From: Hyaloperonospora brassicae
Lineage: Eukaryota; Oomycota; Peronosporomycetes; Peronosporales; Peronosporaceae
Direction of reading: 5' to 3'
NCBI GenBank assembly: GCA_947650285.1
Contig: CANTFL010000016.1
Coordinates: forward strand, 183,240 to 247,239
DNA: 64,000 nt
The notes beneath the pieces were generated by a model, which saw only the letters and a list, made by a program, of their open reading frames with translations, was not told the origin of the DNA and ran no database searches. A program made the position numbers and the translations under genes. Below are positions 37,791 through 47,088 of this stretch, piece after piece. Numbering within the stretch: position 1 is the stretch's first letter; every line of letters begins with the position of its first letter.

Positions 37791-38537
37791 TTAGAAGAAC
37801 ATGGTAACGATGGCAGTCGCGACGGCCCCAACCAGGACCGTGGCCACGCTCGCGCCATTGTTGCCAGATACTGATCCAGAGGTAGTCGTGATCGAGCCGC
37901 TCGGGGTAAGTGGAGCGGGAGTGGGGTCAAGATCCGATGGGCCAGTCGCGGGGCTGTTAGTGTCTTGTTCCACAGATGGCGTGTCGCCCGAAGTCGGAGG
38001 GCGTGGAACGTTTGGGGTCGAAGGCCTCGCGACGTTCGGGTTCGTGGGGGTCACGACGTTTCCGCCCGAAGGGTTCGTCGGGTTCGAGCCCGTAGTGTTG
38101 GTGCCGCTCTTGCCCGTCAGGCCGTTTACTGGTCGGCCGTCGTCACAGGCCATGTCCAGAGGATCGATGAGGTCGCGATGCAGGTGAAAGTTGGCCAGAA
38201 GGCACTCTTCCGGCGCAATGCTCTCGACCCTCTGAAGCACATTCTGACACGCCACGTTGACGCACATCACGGCCGTTTGTTCAGGCGTGGGGACAGTCAA
38301 CGCGGTCATAGCGTAGCCAGAGTTGGAGGCGCATGTGGCCGTGTTTGGGTCCTTCAAGATCTTCGCGAGTTCGGCCACGTTGCAGATAGATGGGTTCGCG
38401 GAATTGGCGACGCCTTTTTTGTCGTCGTGGTCGTCGTGGAGGTCGTTCTGGTCGTTGACTTCGTACTGGTCGTTGAAGTCGTTGGCACTGGCGAAGGCGA
38501 CGAGGGCCACAGCAGAGAGAATGACAGCGAGCTTCAT
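37791..38537 (-). CDS. Elicitin-like protein with Asp/His-rich N-terminal insert
   Basis: The protein has 248 residues; the frame is open upstream but the ATG at 38537 gives a clean signal peptide (MKLAVILSAVALVAFASA). Next comes a short Asp/Asn/His-rich stretch (residues ~19-42, including DLHDDHDDKK). The elicitin domain follows, with six cysteines in contexts SICNV, ATCAS, VMCVN, VACQN, EECLL and MACDD. A Pro/Thr/Gly/Asn-rich stalk and a hydrophobic C-terminus (ASVATVLVGAVATAIVTMFF) suited to GPI anchoring complete it. Function is as for other elicitin-like proteins: sterol or lipid binding at the cell surface. It resembles its neighbour (CASxSGY, TPTPxE/Q and VACQ blocks), so the pair probably arose by inverted duplication followed by divergence of the stalks. 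Confidence 0.92.
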   Translation of the reverse strand: MKLAVILSAVALVAFASANDFNDQYEVNDQNDLHDDHDDKKGVANSANPSICNVAELAKILKDPNTATCASNSGYAMTALTVPTPEQTAVMCVNVACQNVLQRVESIAPEECLLANFHLHRDLIDPLDMACDDGRPVNGLTGKSGTNTTGSNPTNPSGGNVVTPTNPNVARPSTPNVPRPPTSGDTPSVEQDTNSPATGPSDLDPTPAPLTPSGSITTTSGSVSGNNGASVATVLVGAVATAIVTMFF

Positions 38538-40658
38538 CGTGAGTGGGCACAAAGTAAAGTGGGGAGCGAAACGGAGGCGGGCGGTGGCTGGTTGAGGGGT
38601 AGATGGAAAGTCTGGCAATGAGACGCAGGGACGCTCAGGCTTCCGCCGACGTGAGACGCCAGTGGCGTGGCGCGCTTTGCACGTCTCGAGAATCAAGTGG
38701 CGCGCAGCGTTTGTCCGGATCTGCCCATCCGAAGAGCGTGGGACACGCAGCGTAGGACATTCAGCTCAGCAGAGGCCCAACACTGGGCACGAGTGCTGCC
38801 GGTGTTGGTTAAACATTCCCCGACTAGATGCAGACCTGCGCCGCACGTACGAGCCATGTTGCTGCGCGACCAGGGATGGGGGAAGCTAATGGCCAGTGTC
38901 GAACAAGAAGCAGCGCATCGTGTGCCATGGCCGGGCTCACTTGACCCGCGACCGTGTGGTGGGCGGTAGGCAGACGCTTGCGATGAGCGTAGCCGCACAA
39001 TACCGCAACGTGGGGCAGCGCGGTAGAAAGAGCTGTCGAATACGAGACAGGTACGTCCCGCCCGTCTGCGTCTCCAATAGACCTGATGAGCTATGTATGG
39101 TCTTCAACGATCAGAGTCGATCCAGATGGGACTTACAGCCAGTCACGTCACGTTCGGACACGCTTTTAAGCCAATGGTCGCCTAGGACATGTGATGACGC
39201 AGAAACGGGCATTTCGGCCTCCAGCATCCGTCCTGGATTTCTGACAGATGAATAGACAAATCTATCCGTTTCTTGTACCTTTATTGTAACAAGCTGAGCT
39301 CAACACCTGATCTGGGCATTAAGCGATTGCCGGTACTTGTACCTCCGCCACTGTATATCCTCAGTACTAACACCTGTCTGGAATCTGCTACTCGTACCTT
39401 CTCCCCTCGTGTATGGCACCATCAAGATAACAACGTGCGTCGATGCGATCACATTGTGCTCCTCCGTCTGCCCTGCAGAAACACCGTCTAAGCCTCGATC
39501 AGGCCGCATCGATCTGCATCAGCATCTGTTTTATCTCTTTGTGCTGGAAACCGTGTGTTTCCAGACTAGGTTTGCACATCGTTAAGGGATTTATTGATAG
39601 ATTTTGGCTCCTTTTAACAAATGAGGAACGAAGCTCTGGGGCTCGCCCGTGAATTTCGGTTCTTCAGTCTTCAGATGAATGAGAATCTTTTAGTCGCGCG
39701 CTTCTATCGAATGATATTATTTGCGGCAAGAGACGGGTCGTGTGCATTGCTACCGCGTTTGTCACGTGATGTATCGACTCAACCTGTATTATGGGCGTTC
39801 AGAGAAATGATGAGAGTGAGACAATTGACGGCTGCTCTTGCCTGAGCAACGACAACAATAGTATACGACCGACGGCATGAAGTTACGATATGATGCGATA
39901 CATATGGGTGAGCTTCCTCTGCCGCCAAGCGGAGAAGGGTGGCCAACAGCTTCCTAGTTTGAACTTTTTTCCTTCGTTTTACTTAAATCGAGGCGTTGTA
40001 CATATCAAAATGTCGCCCCATCAGCTACCCTGGTCTTTTGTCGATCGGAACAGAGAACTTCTCCGTGACGGCTACCAACAACCACAGCGAATCCACCTTG
40101 TCATTAGCCACAGCAAATCCACTTGTCGTCAAAGCTAACTCTACCCACAAGAAAGTTTTCGCGTCGTGAAGAAGTTGTACTTGTTTCTAAGAGAATATCT
40201 CTGCTGCACGCAAAGCTGCCATACCGACATGTCATAACGATAAAGGAAGAGAAAAAAACATACTCGGGAGAGGGCGTACAGGTGAATACAGTATTGGTCA
40301 CCTAAATCTACAACAAAAGTAGGCTCACTTGCTGAGACTTCGCCTGGTAACCAGCTACTGCAGTCAAAATTAAAAAATAACACGACTAGAGCAATTGACC
40401 TGTGCACAGCGCCTCGTCGGAAGGCTTCGTTTACTCCCTGACGACACTGAAATTTCTAGCATGTCTACAGGCAGCTGCCACCTCCTCTTTCTAACTCTGT
40501 CTGGTGCAATCGATGGTTGTTGAGCGGACGGTAGTAGTGTGTGATGCTGCTGCAATTGCTAATGGCGTGGTGCCAGAGGTTCGGCGCCTCTTCCGTCCAT
40601 AAATCAACCATATGATTTACTTGCACTATTAGCCTTCGACAGCTCTTTAGTCAATCTC
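38538..40658. other. Intergenic between elicitin gene 2 and the retrotransposon
   Basis: No gene is seen. It contains the divergent promoter side of elicitin gene 2. A perfect palindrome-like pair lies near 39550 (GGAAACCGTGTGTTTCC). I checked open frames for signal peptides followed by RxLR or LFLAK motifs and found none. Confidence 0.4.
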
Positions 40659-40663
40659 GTGCG
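40659..40663. repeat. Target-site duplication (left), GTGCG
   Basis: GTGCG occurs immediately outside the left LTR here and immediately outside the right LTR at 48641-48645. A perfect 5-bp duplication shows that the two LTRs belong to one integration event. Confidence 0.95.
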
Positions 40664-41053
40664 TGTAACGGGGCACACCCTTGCGTAACTTAACGCAAGG
40701 GATTTGGGTGCCCCGACAGACGTACACGTGGCGAGCGAGGAAGCGTAGGTAGGGTAAAAGTAGAACTGTTATATTAATAAATTAAGTCTTTAAACTACTG
40801 TCTCTTCGTTTGACTTAATTCAATTATACTAATATAACTGCATGTATGGTGACGTCTCGTCACCACTCATTGCGCGCGTCTTGCGGCGATTGGTGGGTTG
40901 ATATCATCACGATATCAACCAATGAACAGACCCTTTTGTCGACCCTTCAATATCACCACTTTGGTGATATTGTTTAAAGAATATCCATCTTTATATCCTT
41001 TATTGTCACTTTCCTTAAAGTGACAATTCCATGTAACGGGCTGCCCCGTCACA
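40664..41053 (-). repeat. 3' LTR of the Gypsy element
   Basis: The 390-bp LTR starts TGTAACGGGG and ends CCCCGTCACA. It contains a chain of perfect hairpins: a compound one at 40669-40715 (9-bp inner stem in an 8-bp outer stem), GGTGACG/CGTCACC, TTGATATC/GATATCAA, an 11-bp stem at 40948-40958/40962-40972, and GTCACTTT/AAAGTGAC. Confidence 0.96.
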
Positions 41054-41066
41054 TCACCCCCCTTAA
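41054..41066 (-). other. Polypurine tract
   Basis: Directly inside the 3' LTR the minus strand reads TTAAGGGGGGTGA, a purine-rich run in the position used to prime plus-strand synthesis of LTR retrotransposons. Confidence 0.8.
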
Positions 41067-41182
41067 CTGATAGTCACCGTGTGACTATCGAAATATGGAG
41101 GCCACCCGTTGGCCACCATTGGGACAGGGAGCACTTGTTTGGTCCGTTCCACTCACTTTCCGCTTGACCTCGCATAGTTAAC

Positions 41183-42304
41183 ATGTCTATGCGAGGTGAC
41201 TCAAGATCCACACAGCCTGGTGCTGTGCAAGCCTCTGCGGCAGACGCTTCGTCGTCTGCCGCCCCTTCTTCGCCTGCAGCAACAGGTGCTGCAGGTGCAC
41301 GCGGTATCACGCCGCGTGCGCACGATGACCCCGATGTGGAGGTCATCTACTCTGGCGAGTCAGACGTGTCTGACTCGGGCAATGCTCCAGAGGCGTCTCG
41401 CTCACCGGCGACGCCTCAGTGTTCGCCAAGGCCACTGCCGAACGAACGGACTCGTGAGTTGCAACACAGTCTGTTCGGCAGTGATGACGAATCGGGTGAT
41501 GAGTATGTTTGCTCATTACCGCAATCAGCTCGTGCTCCTTCGCACGAGCGACTTGACGATGGTGCAACCCATCGTCATACTGACAATCGTGGTACCGACA
41601 AGGGTACCACCGTGAAGAGTGATGAGTTGAAGCCGTGGCGTTTGCCTGAACGGCTCATCAATAGTCTGTCTCACGAGACAGGCCAACATCATCGAATACC
41701 CTTATTCGATGCAACCGAGCTTCACGGCTTGAGTTCCAGCGCGAAGAACTTTCGCGCTGAAGAAGACTTTTATCTCGATGTCTTTCTTAGACATCGATGG
41801 TACACTGGCAACCAAAAGCGTGACAAAACATCGCTTTTGGCTGCGTGTAACGCGTTCGTCCAAAACGTGAAGAATTTTGGACGAGAAGGGTGGCTCAAGA
41901 AACTTGAGGCAACACGCCTCAGGTTCGAACGGCGAACGCCAACCGGTGCTAGGTACCGGTTGCATTGTTTATCTAGTGAGGCAGGCATTCCTTGCCTCAC
42001 ATGGGGAGACCCTTGTGCGAGTTGTGTTGACAAGTCGCAGCGTGCACATAGGGATGTGTACTCCCTAAATTCGCCCTGGGGAAGGGCACACATCTCGGCT
42101 GAGATGCGTGACGCGATTGCAAACTTGCAATCCGTCTACAAGCGCCTAGGGCGCGTGTTTACCGATGGGCCGAGGACTCATCGGATGGGTCTCGTCATAC
42201 TGGCGGACGAGACCTTCAACATCCATCAACAGCTGAGAGCGGGGCTCCCAGCTGTTCCAAGAGGGTGGATACCCCCGCCACTGGACGAGGTAGCTCGTCC
42301 TTGA
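41183..42304 (+). CDS. Antisense ORF of the Gypsy element, N-terminal part
   Basis: This 373-codon frame runs opposite to gag-pol, starting 130 bp inside the 3' LTR with an ATG that lies in the loop of a 10-bp hairpin. The N-terminus is Ala/Ser/Pro-rich, then acidic with DPDVEVIYSGESDVSDSG. The middle is helical and charged (FRAEEDFYLDVFLRHRW onwards). A Cys cluster CLSSEAGIPC...DPCASC could bind zinc. The last ~53 codons overlap the 3' end of pol (chromodomain) on the other strand. A comparable frame exists in the element at 50-58 kb and in a relic at 62.1 kb. I know of no function; it is not an envelope gene (no signal peptide or membrane segment). Confidence 0.6.
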   Translation: MSMRGDSRSTQPGAVQASAADASSSAAPSSPAATGAAGARGITPRAHDDPDVEVIYSGESDVSDSGNAPEASRSPATPQCSPRPLPNERTRELQHSLFGSDDESGDEYVCSLPQSARAPSHERLDDGATHRHTDNRGTDKGTTVKSDELKPWRLPERLINSLSHETGQHHRIPLFDATELHGLSSSAKNFRAEEDFYLDVFLRHRWYTGNQKRDKTSLLAACNAFVQNVKNFGREGWLKKLEATRLRFERRTPTGARYRLHCLSSEAGIPCLTWGDPCASCVDKSQRAHRDVYSLNSPWGRAHISAEMRDAIANLQSVYKRLGRVFTDGPRTHRMGLVILADETFNIHQQLRAGLPAVPRGWIPPPLDEVARP

Positions 42305-44164
42305 TCCTGAATCGTCACGGTGATTCAAGATACGCTCCACTAGAAAGCGTTGATCACCGTGAGCATCCACCATAGGATGTGGTGGAGGAGGAAAGACCTC
42401 GTCCAGATGATTCTGCTCACCACCTCGACCCTTACGAGATGGATCGCGCAATCGATGAATTGCGCGATGACTTGAAGCACGAGCGCGACCGACGCTACGC
42501 TTTGACCGACACCGTGCGGAAGAACCGCAAGGGTCACGAGGCTGATCGGGCGAGGGATCGCGCCGATTATGCCACGGCGCAGCTTCAGGTCGAGCGGGAT
42601 GTCCGCTCCCTTTTCGGCGAGCTGGCGACAGCTCGCGGAGAGATAACTCGGTTGAATACCGAGGTATCATATCTGCGCGACCAGACGGATCGTCTGGAGC
42701 GCGAACGCAAGAACTTGATTGATGTTCTTGAACGTGGGGGCTATCTTCATCGGAAGAAGAAGGCTCGTACTGACAGTACGACCTAAGCCTCCCCACGTAA
42801 AACGTAGGATGCGTGCGCATCCTACGTGGCAATTCGAGTGTGTATGCATTTCCCTTGCGATGCAACACTCGAAATGGCCCAATGTATTTCGGCAGTAGTT
42901 TACTACTGCCGACACTAGTAACTGCATGTCCAGGTAGGTTTACCGTTGACAGTAGTACTAGGTCATTAACCTTAAATGAAAGAACATTTGCTCTTCCATT
43001 CTTGTCTGCGTTCCGTTTCTGACGGTCCACCGCATTTGCGATGGAGTCCTGAACGAAACGGACTACCGCTTCTCGAGTCAGCAGGAAGTTCTCTGCTGAC
43101 CCTTTGTTTTGTCTGGCAGTGCGCTTCGTGCGCATTGCTAAGAGATTGCTCTCTTCTTCAGCGAGGTTGTCTTCTTCCTCGCTGACATAATCGTTGGCGA
43201 TGCTGAACATACCAGCATCTTCATCATCATCCGAATCAATAATAGCGTCATCGCTATTATTGAGATGATCTTCTTCATCGATGTCGACTTGATCGACATC
43301 GGCATCATACGTGACGACGTTAACGTCGACACGTGATGAACAAGAGCCAAAACGGTTTTTGCTCGAGCGAGTCCCTCCCCAACTTATCCAAGAGTCAGAC
43401 TCTATAAGGGTGGGCACTCGTGGATGGCGTAGGCCATTCACGTAAAACGGTGTGTGCTGTGTTGAAGCATGCACCGAATTATTGATGGCGAATTCCACCA
43501 TGGGTAGGAATTCGCTCCAACTCGGAAACGAGTGGACATATCCTCGAAGAATCTCTTCGAGGACACGGTTCGCACGTTCCGTCTGACCATCTGTTTCTGG
43601 ATGGTCAGAAGTGGACATCTTCAATCGTGTTCCGAGAGTACGGAACACGGTTTGCCAAAATTCCGCCGTGAACCGAGGGTCACGTTCGGATACGAGTTCA
43701 CGGGGTAACCCGTGGAGTCTAAAGACCGTGTCTAGAAAGACACGAGCACAACCTTGAGCCTTGATTGACTCAGGGACAGCAGCAAGATGGACCATCTTGC
43801 TGAATCGGTCTACAAACACAAGAATACCATTATTCTTGTGAGCGTCTTCGGGAAACCCGAAGACGAAGTCCATTGAAACGGACTGCCAGCACTCTGTCGG
43901 AACAGGCAGAGGCTGCAATGGCGCACGGGATGAAGGACTAGGCTTCACCCGTTGACAAACTTCGCAAGCACGGATGTACTTGCGAACAAACTGATACTGG
44001 CGGGGCCAGTAAAAGTCGCGACTTACCGTGAGGTAAGTCTTTTCTCTACCACGATGGCCGCTTGTTGGGGCATCGTGACACTCATACATGATGCGCAATC
44101 GCAAATCATGATGAGCGGGTACGACGACACGAGGCGTGTCGTCGGCAACAGCTGTATAGTACAG
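42146..44164 (-). CDS. pol: Pol C-terminal part: integrase, GPY/F module and chromodomain
   Basis: The frame runs uninterrupted for over 650 codons from the nonsense codon at 44167-44165. It starts with the zinc-binding H-H-C-C region (ECHDAPTSGH, then CEVCQR). The integrase core follows, with the three catalytic acids in MDFVFGFP, SERDPRFTAEFW and DGQTERANRVLEE. An acidic insert of about 90 residues follows (DVDQVDIDEEDHLNN and later a run of D/E). The GPY/F module (YIGPFRVLHRKGNAYTLELP) comes next, then a Pro/Arg/Ser-rich linker, and finally a chromodomain (FLVERILNHRDD, then YLVQWRGYPPSWNSWEP). The enzyme inserts the element; the chromodomain of chromoviruses directs it to chromatin marks. 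Confidence 0.9.
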   Translation of the reverse strand: MYYTAVADDTPRVVVPAHHDLRLRIMYECHDAPTSGHRGREKTYLTVSRDFYWPRQYQFVRKYIRACEVCQRVKPSPSSRAPLQPLPVPTECWQSVSMDFVFGFPEDAHKNNGILVFVDRFSKMVHLAAVPESIKAQGCARVFLDTVFRLHGLPRELVSERDPRFTAEFWQTVFRTLGTRLKMSTSDHPETDGQTERANRVLEEILRGYVHSFPSWSEFLPMVEFAINNSVHASTQHTPFYVNGLRHPRVPTLIESDSWISWGGTRSSKNRFGSCSSRVDVNVVTYDADVDQVDIDEEDHLNNSDDAIIDSDDDEDAGMFSIANDYVSEEEDNLAEEESNLLAMRTKRTARQNKGSAENFLLTREAVVRFVQDSIANAVDRQKRNADKNGRANVLSFKVNDLVLLSTVNLPGHAVTSVGSSKLLPKYIGPFRVLHRKGNAYTLELPRRMRTHPTFYVGRLRSYCQYEPSSSDEDSPHVQEHQSSSCVRAPDDPSGRADMIPRYSTELSLRELSPARRKGSGHPARPEAAPWHNRRDPSPDQPRDPCGSSARCRSKRSVGRARASSHRAIHRLRDPSRKGRGGEQNHLDEVFPPPPHPMVDAHGDQRFLVERILNHRDDSGSRTSYLVQWRGYPPSWNSWEPRSQLLMDVEGLVRQYDETHPMSPRPIGKHAP
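42376..42786 (+). CDS. Antisense ORF, coiled-coil C-terminal part
   Basis: This open frame of 136 codons is antisense to the integrase-chromodomain linker. It is strongly helical and highly charged (for example DELRDDLKHERDRR and LNTEVSYLRDQTDRLERERK), a clear coiled coil, ending HRKKKARTDSTT. It has no in-frame ATG at its left edge. If 42290-42375 (GTAGCT...CATAG, 86 nt) were an intron, the frame would join in phase 0 to the upstream antisense ORF after codon GAG at 42287-42289. The alternatives are independent translation from the ATG at 42439 or a broken gene. Confidence 0.45.
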   Translation, partial: DVVEEERPRPDDSAHHLDPYEMDRAIDELRDDLKHERDRRYALTDTVRKNRKGHEADRARDRADYATAQLQVERDVRSLFGELATARGEITRLNTEVSYLRDQTDRLERERKNLIDVLERGGYLHRKKKARTDSTT

Positions 44165-44167
44165 CTA

Positions 44168-44881
44168 TCCGTTGCGTGTACTATACCGATCCGATGAGGA
44201 TCGGTACAAAGCCGGTAAATCCCTCATGGATTTACTGGATGGATTCACCAGATGATCCACCAATCGCAGAAGATTCTTATCTTCCGCGTATGCCTTTCGT
44301 ACGTCGTCAAGTAAACTTGACGACGGGACACTGACTGACAGTGTCGCAACAGTGGGCTTATCCTCACTGTTGAATTGTGCGTCCGGCTCGAAATCGGGCC
44401 GGCGCGAAAGCGCATCCGCGACGACATTGAGTCGTCCCGGTTTATACTACACGGAGAAGTTATACTCCGCGAAGAAAGACAGCCACTTCGCCATTCTTTG
44501 CGAGAGGTGTGGGCTGTTTACGGCCGTGCGTAATGACGCATGGTCCGTGTTGACAACAAACGGTCTATCTCCCAAGAGATAGACGCGAAACTTAGCCAGT
44601 GCGTATTTCATGGCAAGGAGTTCCTTGTCATGCACTGGGTAATTACGCTCAGCTGCTTGCAGCTGACGCGACTGATAACAGATGACGCGCTCCGCGCCAT
44701 CTGCATCGAACTGCATTAACGCACAGCCGATTGCGAAATCGCTGGCGTCACAGACCACATGAAATGGTCTGTCCTGATCTGCAATCGCCAAGATCGGCGA
44801 TTGCATCAAGCTTTGCTTGATACCTTCAAAGGAACGCTGGCACTCAGCGTTCCATGACCACTTGACATTTTTCTTGAGCAA
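44168..44881 (-). pseudogene. pol: Pol middle part: RNase H, with nonsense codon
   Basis: The frame from 44881 reads the end of RT and RNase H: LLKKNVKWSWNAECQRSFEG, then HVVCDASDFAIGCALMQ with the first RNase H aspartate, HDKELLAMKYAL, and NTDHASLRT. A TAG at 44449-44447 replaces what is normally a glutamate codon in the (S)VEYKPG motif. Reading continues in the same frame (YKPGRLNVVADALSRRPD) to another TAG at 44167-44165. Both are single-base changes, so the element lost pol only recently. Confidence 0.85.
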
Positions 44882-47088
44882 GCAAGAAAGATGATAGTCA
44901 TCTCGGCGTAGTTGCGCGAGTACTTGTGCAAGTACGCCGCAAGACCAAGGAACTTCCTTAGTCCCTTGACATCTACTGGCACTGGCCAGTCGGTGATCGC
45001 CTTGATCTTTTCGGGATCAGGGCGTACGCCGTGTTTCCCCACGATGCACCCAAGAAGTGGTATTTCGCTAGCCGCGAATATACACTTCTTGAGGTTGGCG
45101 TACAACTTATGCTTGCGCATAAGTTGAAGAACCTGACGAACGTGAGTTCTGTGAACTTCAACGTCCGTCTTCCCGTCCATAGCCCGGCTATGGACGAACA
45201 CATCGTCGAAGTAACTCGGTGCGAAGTCTCGCACCGGTCTCAACAGATTTGTGACACATCTGTTGAATGTTGCAGGGGCATTACTCAGCCCCTGTGGCAT
45301 CACTAGCCACTCCCACAGCATCCCGCTGGGGGTACTCACTGCCGTGAACGGGACGTCCCGTTCACGCATCAGGATCTGATAGAATCCATCCATCAGATCC
45401 ATGGACGAAAAGATGGTACTCTTTGACATACCATCTATGATTACGTCCTTCCTCGGTATCGGCGTCTGAGCCGGTACCGTTGCAGCATTCAACTTGTTGA
45501 ATGCGTGCACTATCCGCCACCCTCCTGTGGCCTTTCGCACACAGAAGGTCGGAGAGCTGTGAGGGGATGTTGATTCCCTCACATGGCCCGCTGCTAAGCG
45601 ATCGGCAAAGAACTTGTCGATCGCTATCACTTGTTCACGAGGCAGTGGCCACTGCTTCATGACACAGTATTTCGAGCCCGGTTTGAGCTCGATCTCGTGT
45701 CGAGTGCCTTTGTCCTTAGGCAACTCGCAAGGTACGGATTCAGGGAACACATCCCTGAATTCGATCAAATCCTTATACAAAGGATTTGCCTGAAGTGACT
45801 CCCAGGATTGGGACGCGTATCGCTCAATCCGAGTCTTCTCATCGAGGACACTTTCGTCCATCGATGAGCTGCTAACAACCCGTTCGTTCTCAGCAAATAC
45901 TGTTGCCGACCGAATGTCGGTCACATACTCGTCCTCTGTGACGAGTATGCAGATCTGCATGACTTTGCCACTACGCAGATCACGCAAGAACCGTTTCGGT
46001 TCTAGCGTTGGCAACTGAGTTATCTCCGAAGTCAACTTCGGAGACACAATCAGATCAAGCGTATAAGCGCCTACGCTTGATCCGTCATTAACCAAGACGT
46101 TCAACGTCTCAGTTTCTTCCTGGGGACTTGCTTCCACAGGTTGCTGAGGGCCTAATCCCATAGCAAGCGACTCTTGAGAAATTCCTTCCTCAAGTACGTG
46201 GGGACTTATTCCCTCGACGTCTTCCGACTGTGGCTGTGCAACCACGGTCAGGAACCGATCCTCTACGGTCGACTCTCCAGTCGACCTAGGATTTTCATGT
46301 TGCCCTCTGGAGGCAACAGGTTTCTTTCTTCTAAGATGCTGCCCGCTAGGCATGCGTCCATGTCCCGGTCCACTCGACTTATTCGAGTGGTGGACCTTCG
46401 GCGCAGCCTGTACATCTGTACAACCGCCGGGAGCTTGCTCCACAGTGTAGTGATCAACTACACTGTGATCTTGTGCAGTCGTGCTAACGACCGTACCGCA
46501 AGTGAGGCCATCGCACTCACTCGCAGAACATCCACACGCTTGTGAACGCTCCAAGATGTTCATCAGATGGCCATCTGATGAACAAGCGGCAGGCATCTTC
46601 ACGGATCGATGCTGCCAGCTCACCCTTGGCTCGTATTTTCTGAGCCAAGGTAATCCCAGGATGACATCAAATTTGTCATCCAGATCTAGTACGATGAAAT
46701 CATCATCGTACTGCTCGCCCTCTAACGTGTAGTGGATTCCTACTACACGTTTCTCAACGGTTATCGATGCGCCTGTTGCAAGGCGCACCGTCATCCTTGT
46801 GAGGGGAATGTCGCGCTCAACGAACTTGAGCCTACGACCCTCTAGTGACTGGCGGCGAACAAAGTTGTTCGACGCCCCACAGTCTGCTAGGGCACGAAGC
46901 GACAAATCATTTGTCGCTTCCAACTTCAAGGTGATGAGCGAAACGTCATCACCAGGTGCAGAGACACACAATGATTGTGTATCTGGAGCAACTTTCGTCA
47001 AGAGATTTGCAAATTCTCTTGAGGTTGCTGGATCAGTAGGGCGCTCCGCCCCTACTGACCCCGACCATTTTTTGATGGTCCGTCTCAC
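44882..47088 (-). CDS. pol: Pol N-terminal part: protease and reverse transcriptase
   Basis: The frame overlaps the gag stop and lies in the -1 phase relative to gag. There is no ATG at the junction, so a frameshift or reinitiation is expected. The protease has LADCGASNNFV, a DCGAS in place of the common D-S/T-G, and the flap-side motif VILGLPWLRKY. A long variable linker follows. The RT has PHSSPTFCVRKATGGWRIV, FSSMDLMDGFYQI, the MPQGLSNAPATF block and the catalytic SYFDDVFVHS. Around 44890 a one-base shift moves the reading into the next frame, which truncates the protein near 44806 if uncorrected. Confidence 0.9.

Noticed and set aside
38697..40658. Search for RxLR or Crinkler effector genes next to the elicitins
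   Set aside because: No frame with a signal peptide followed by RxLR-EER or LFLAK/HVLVxxP was found here or elsewhere in the window.
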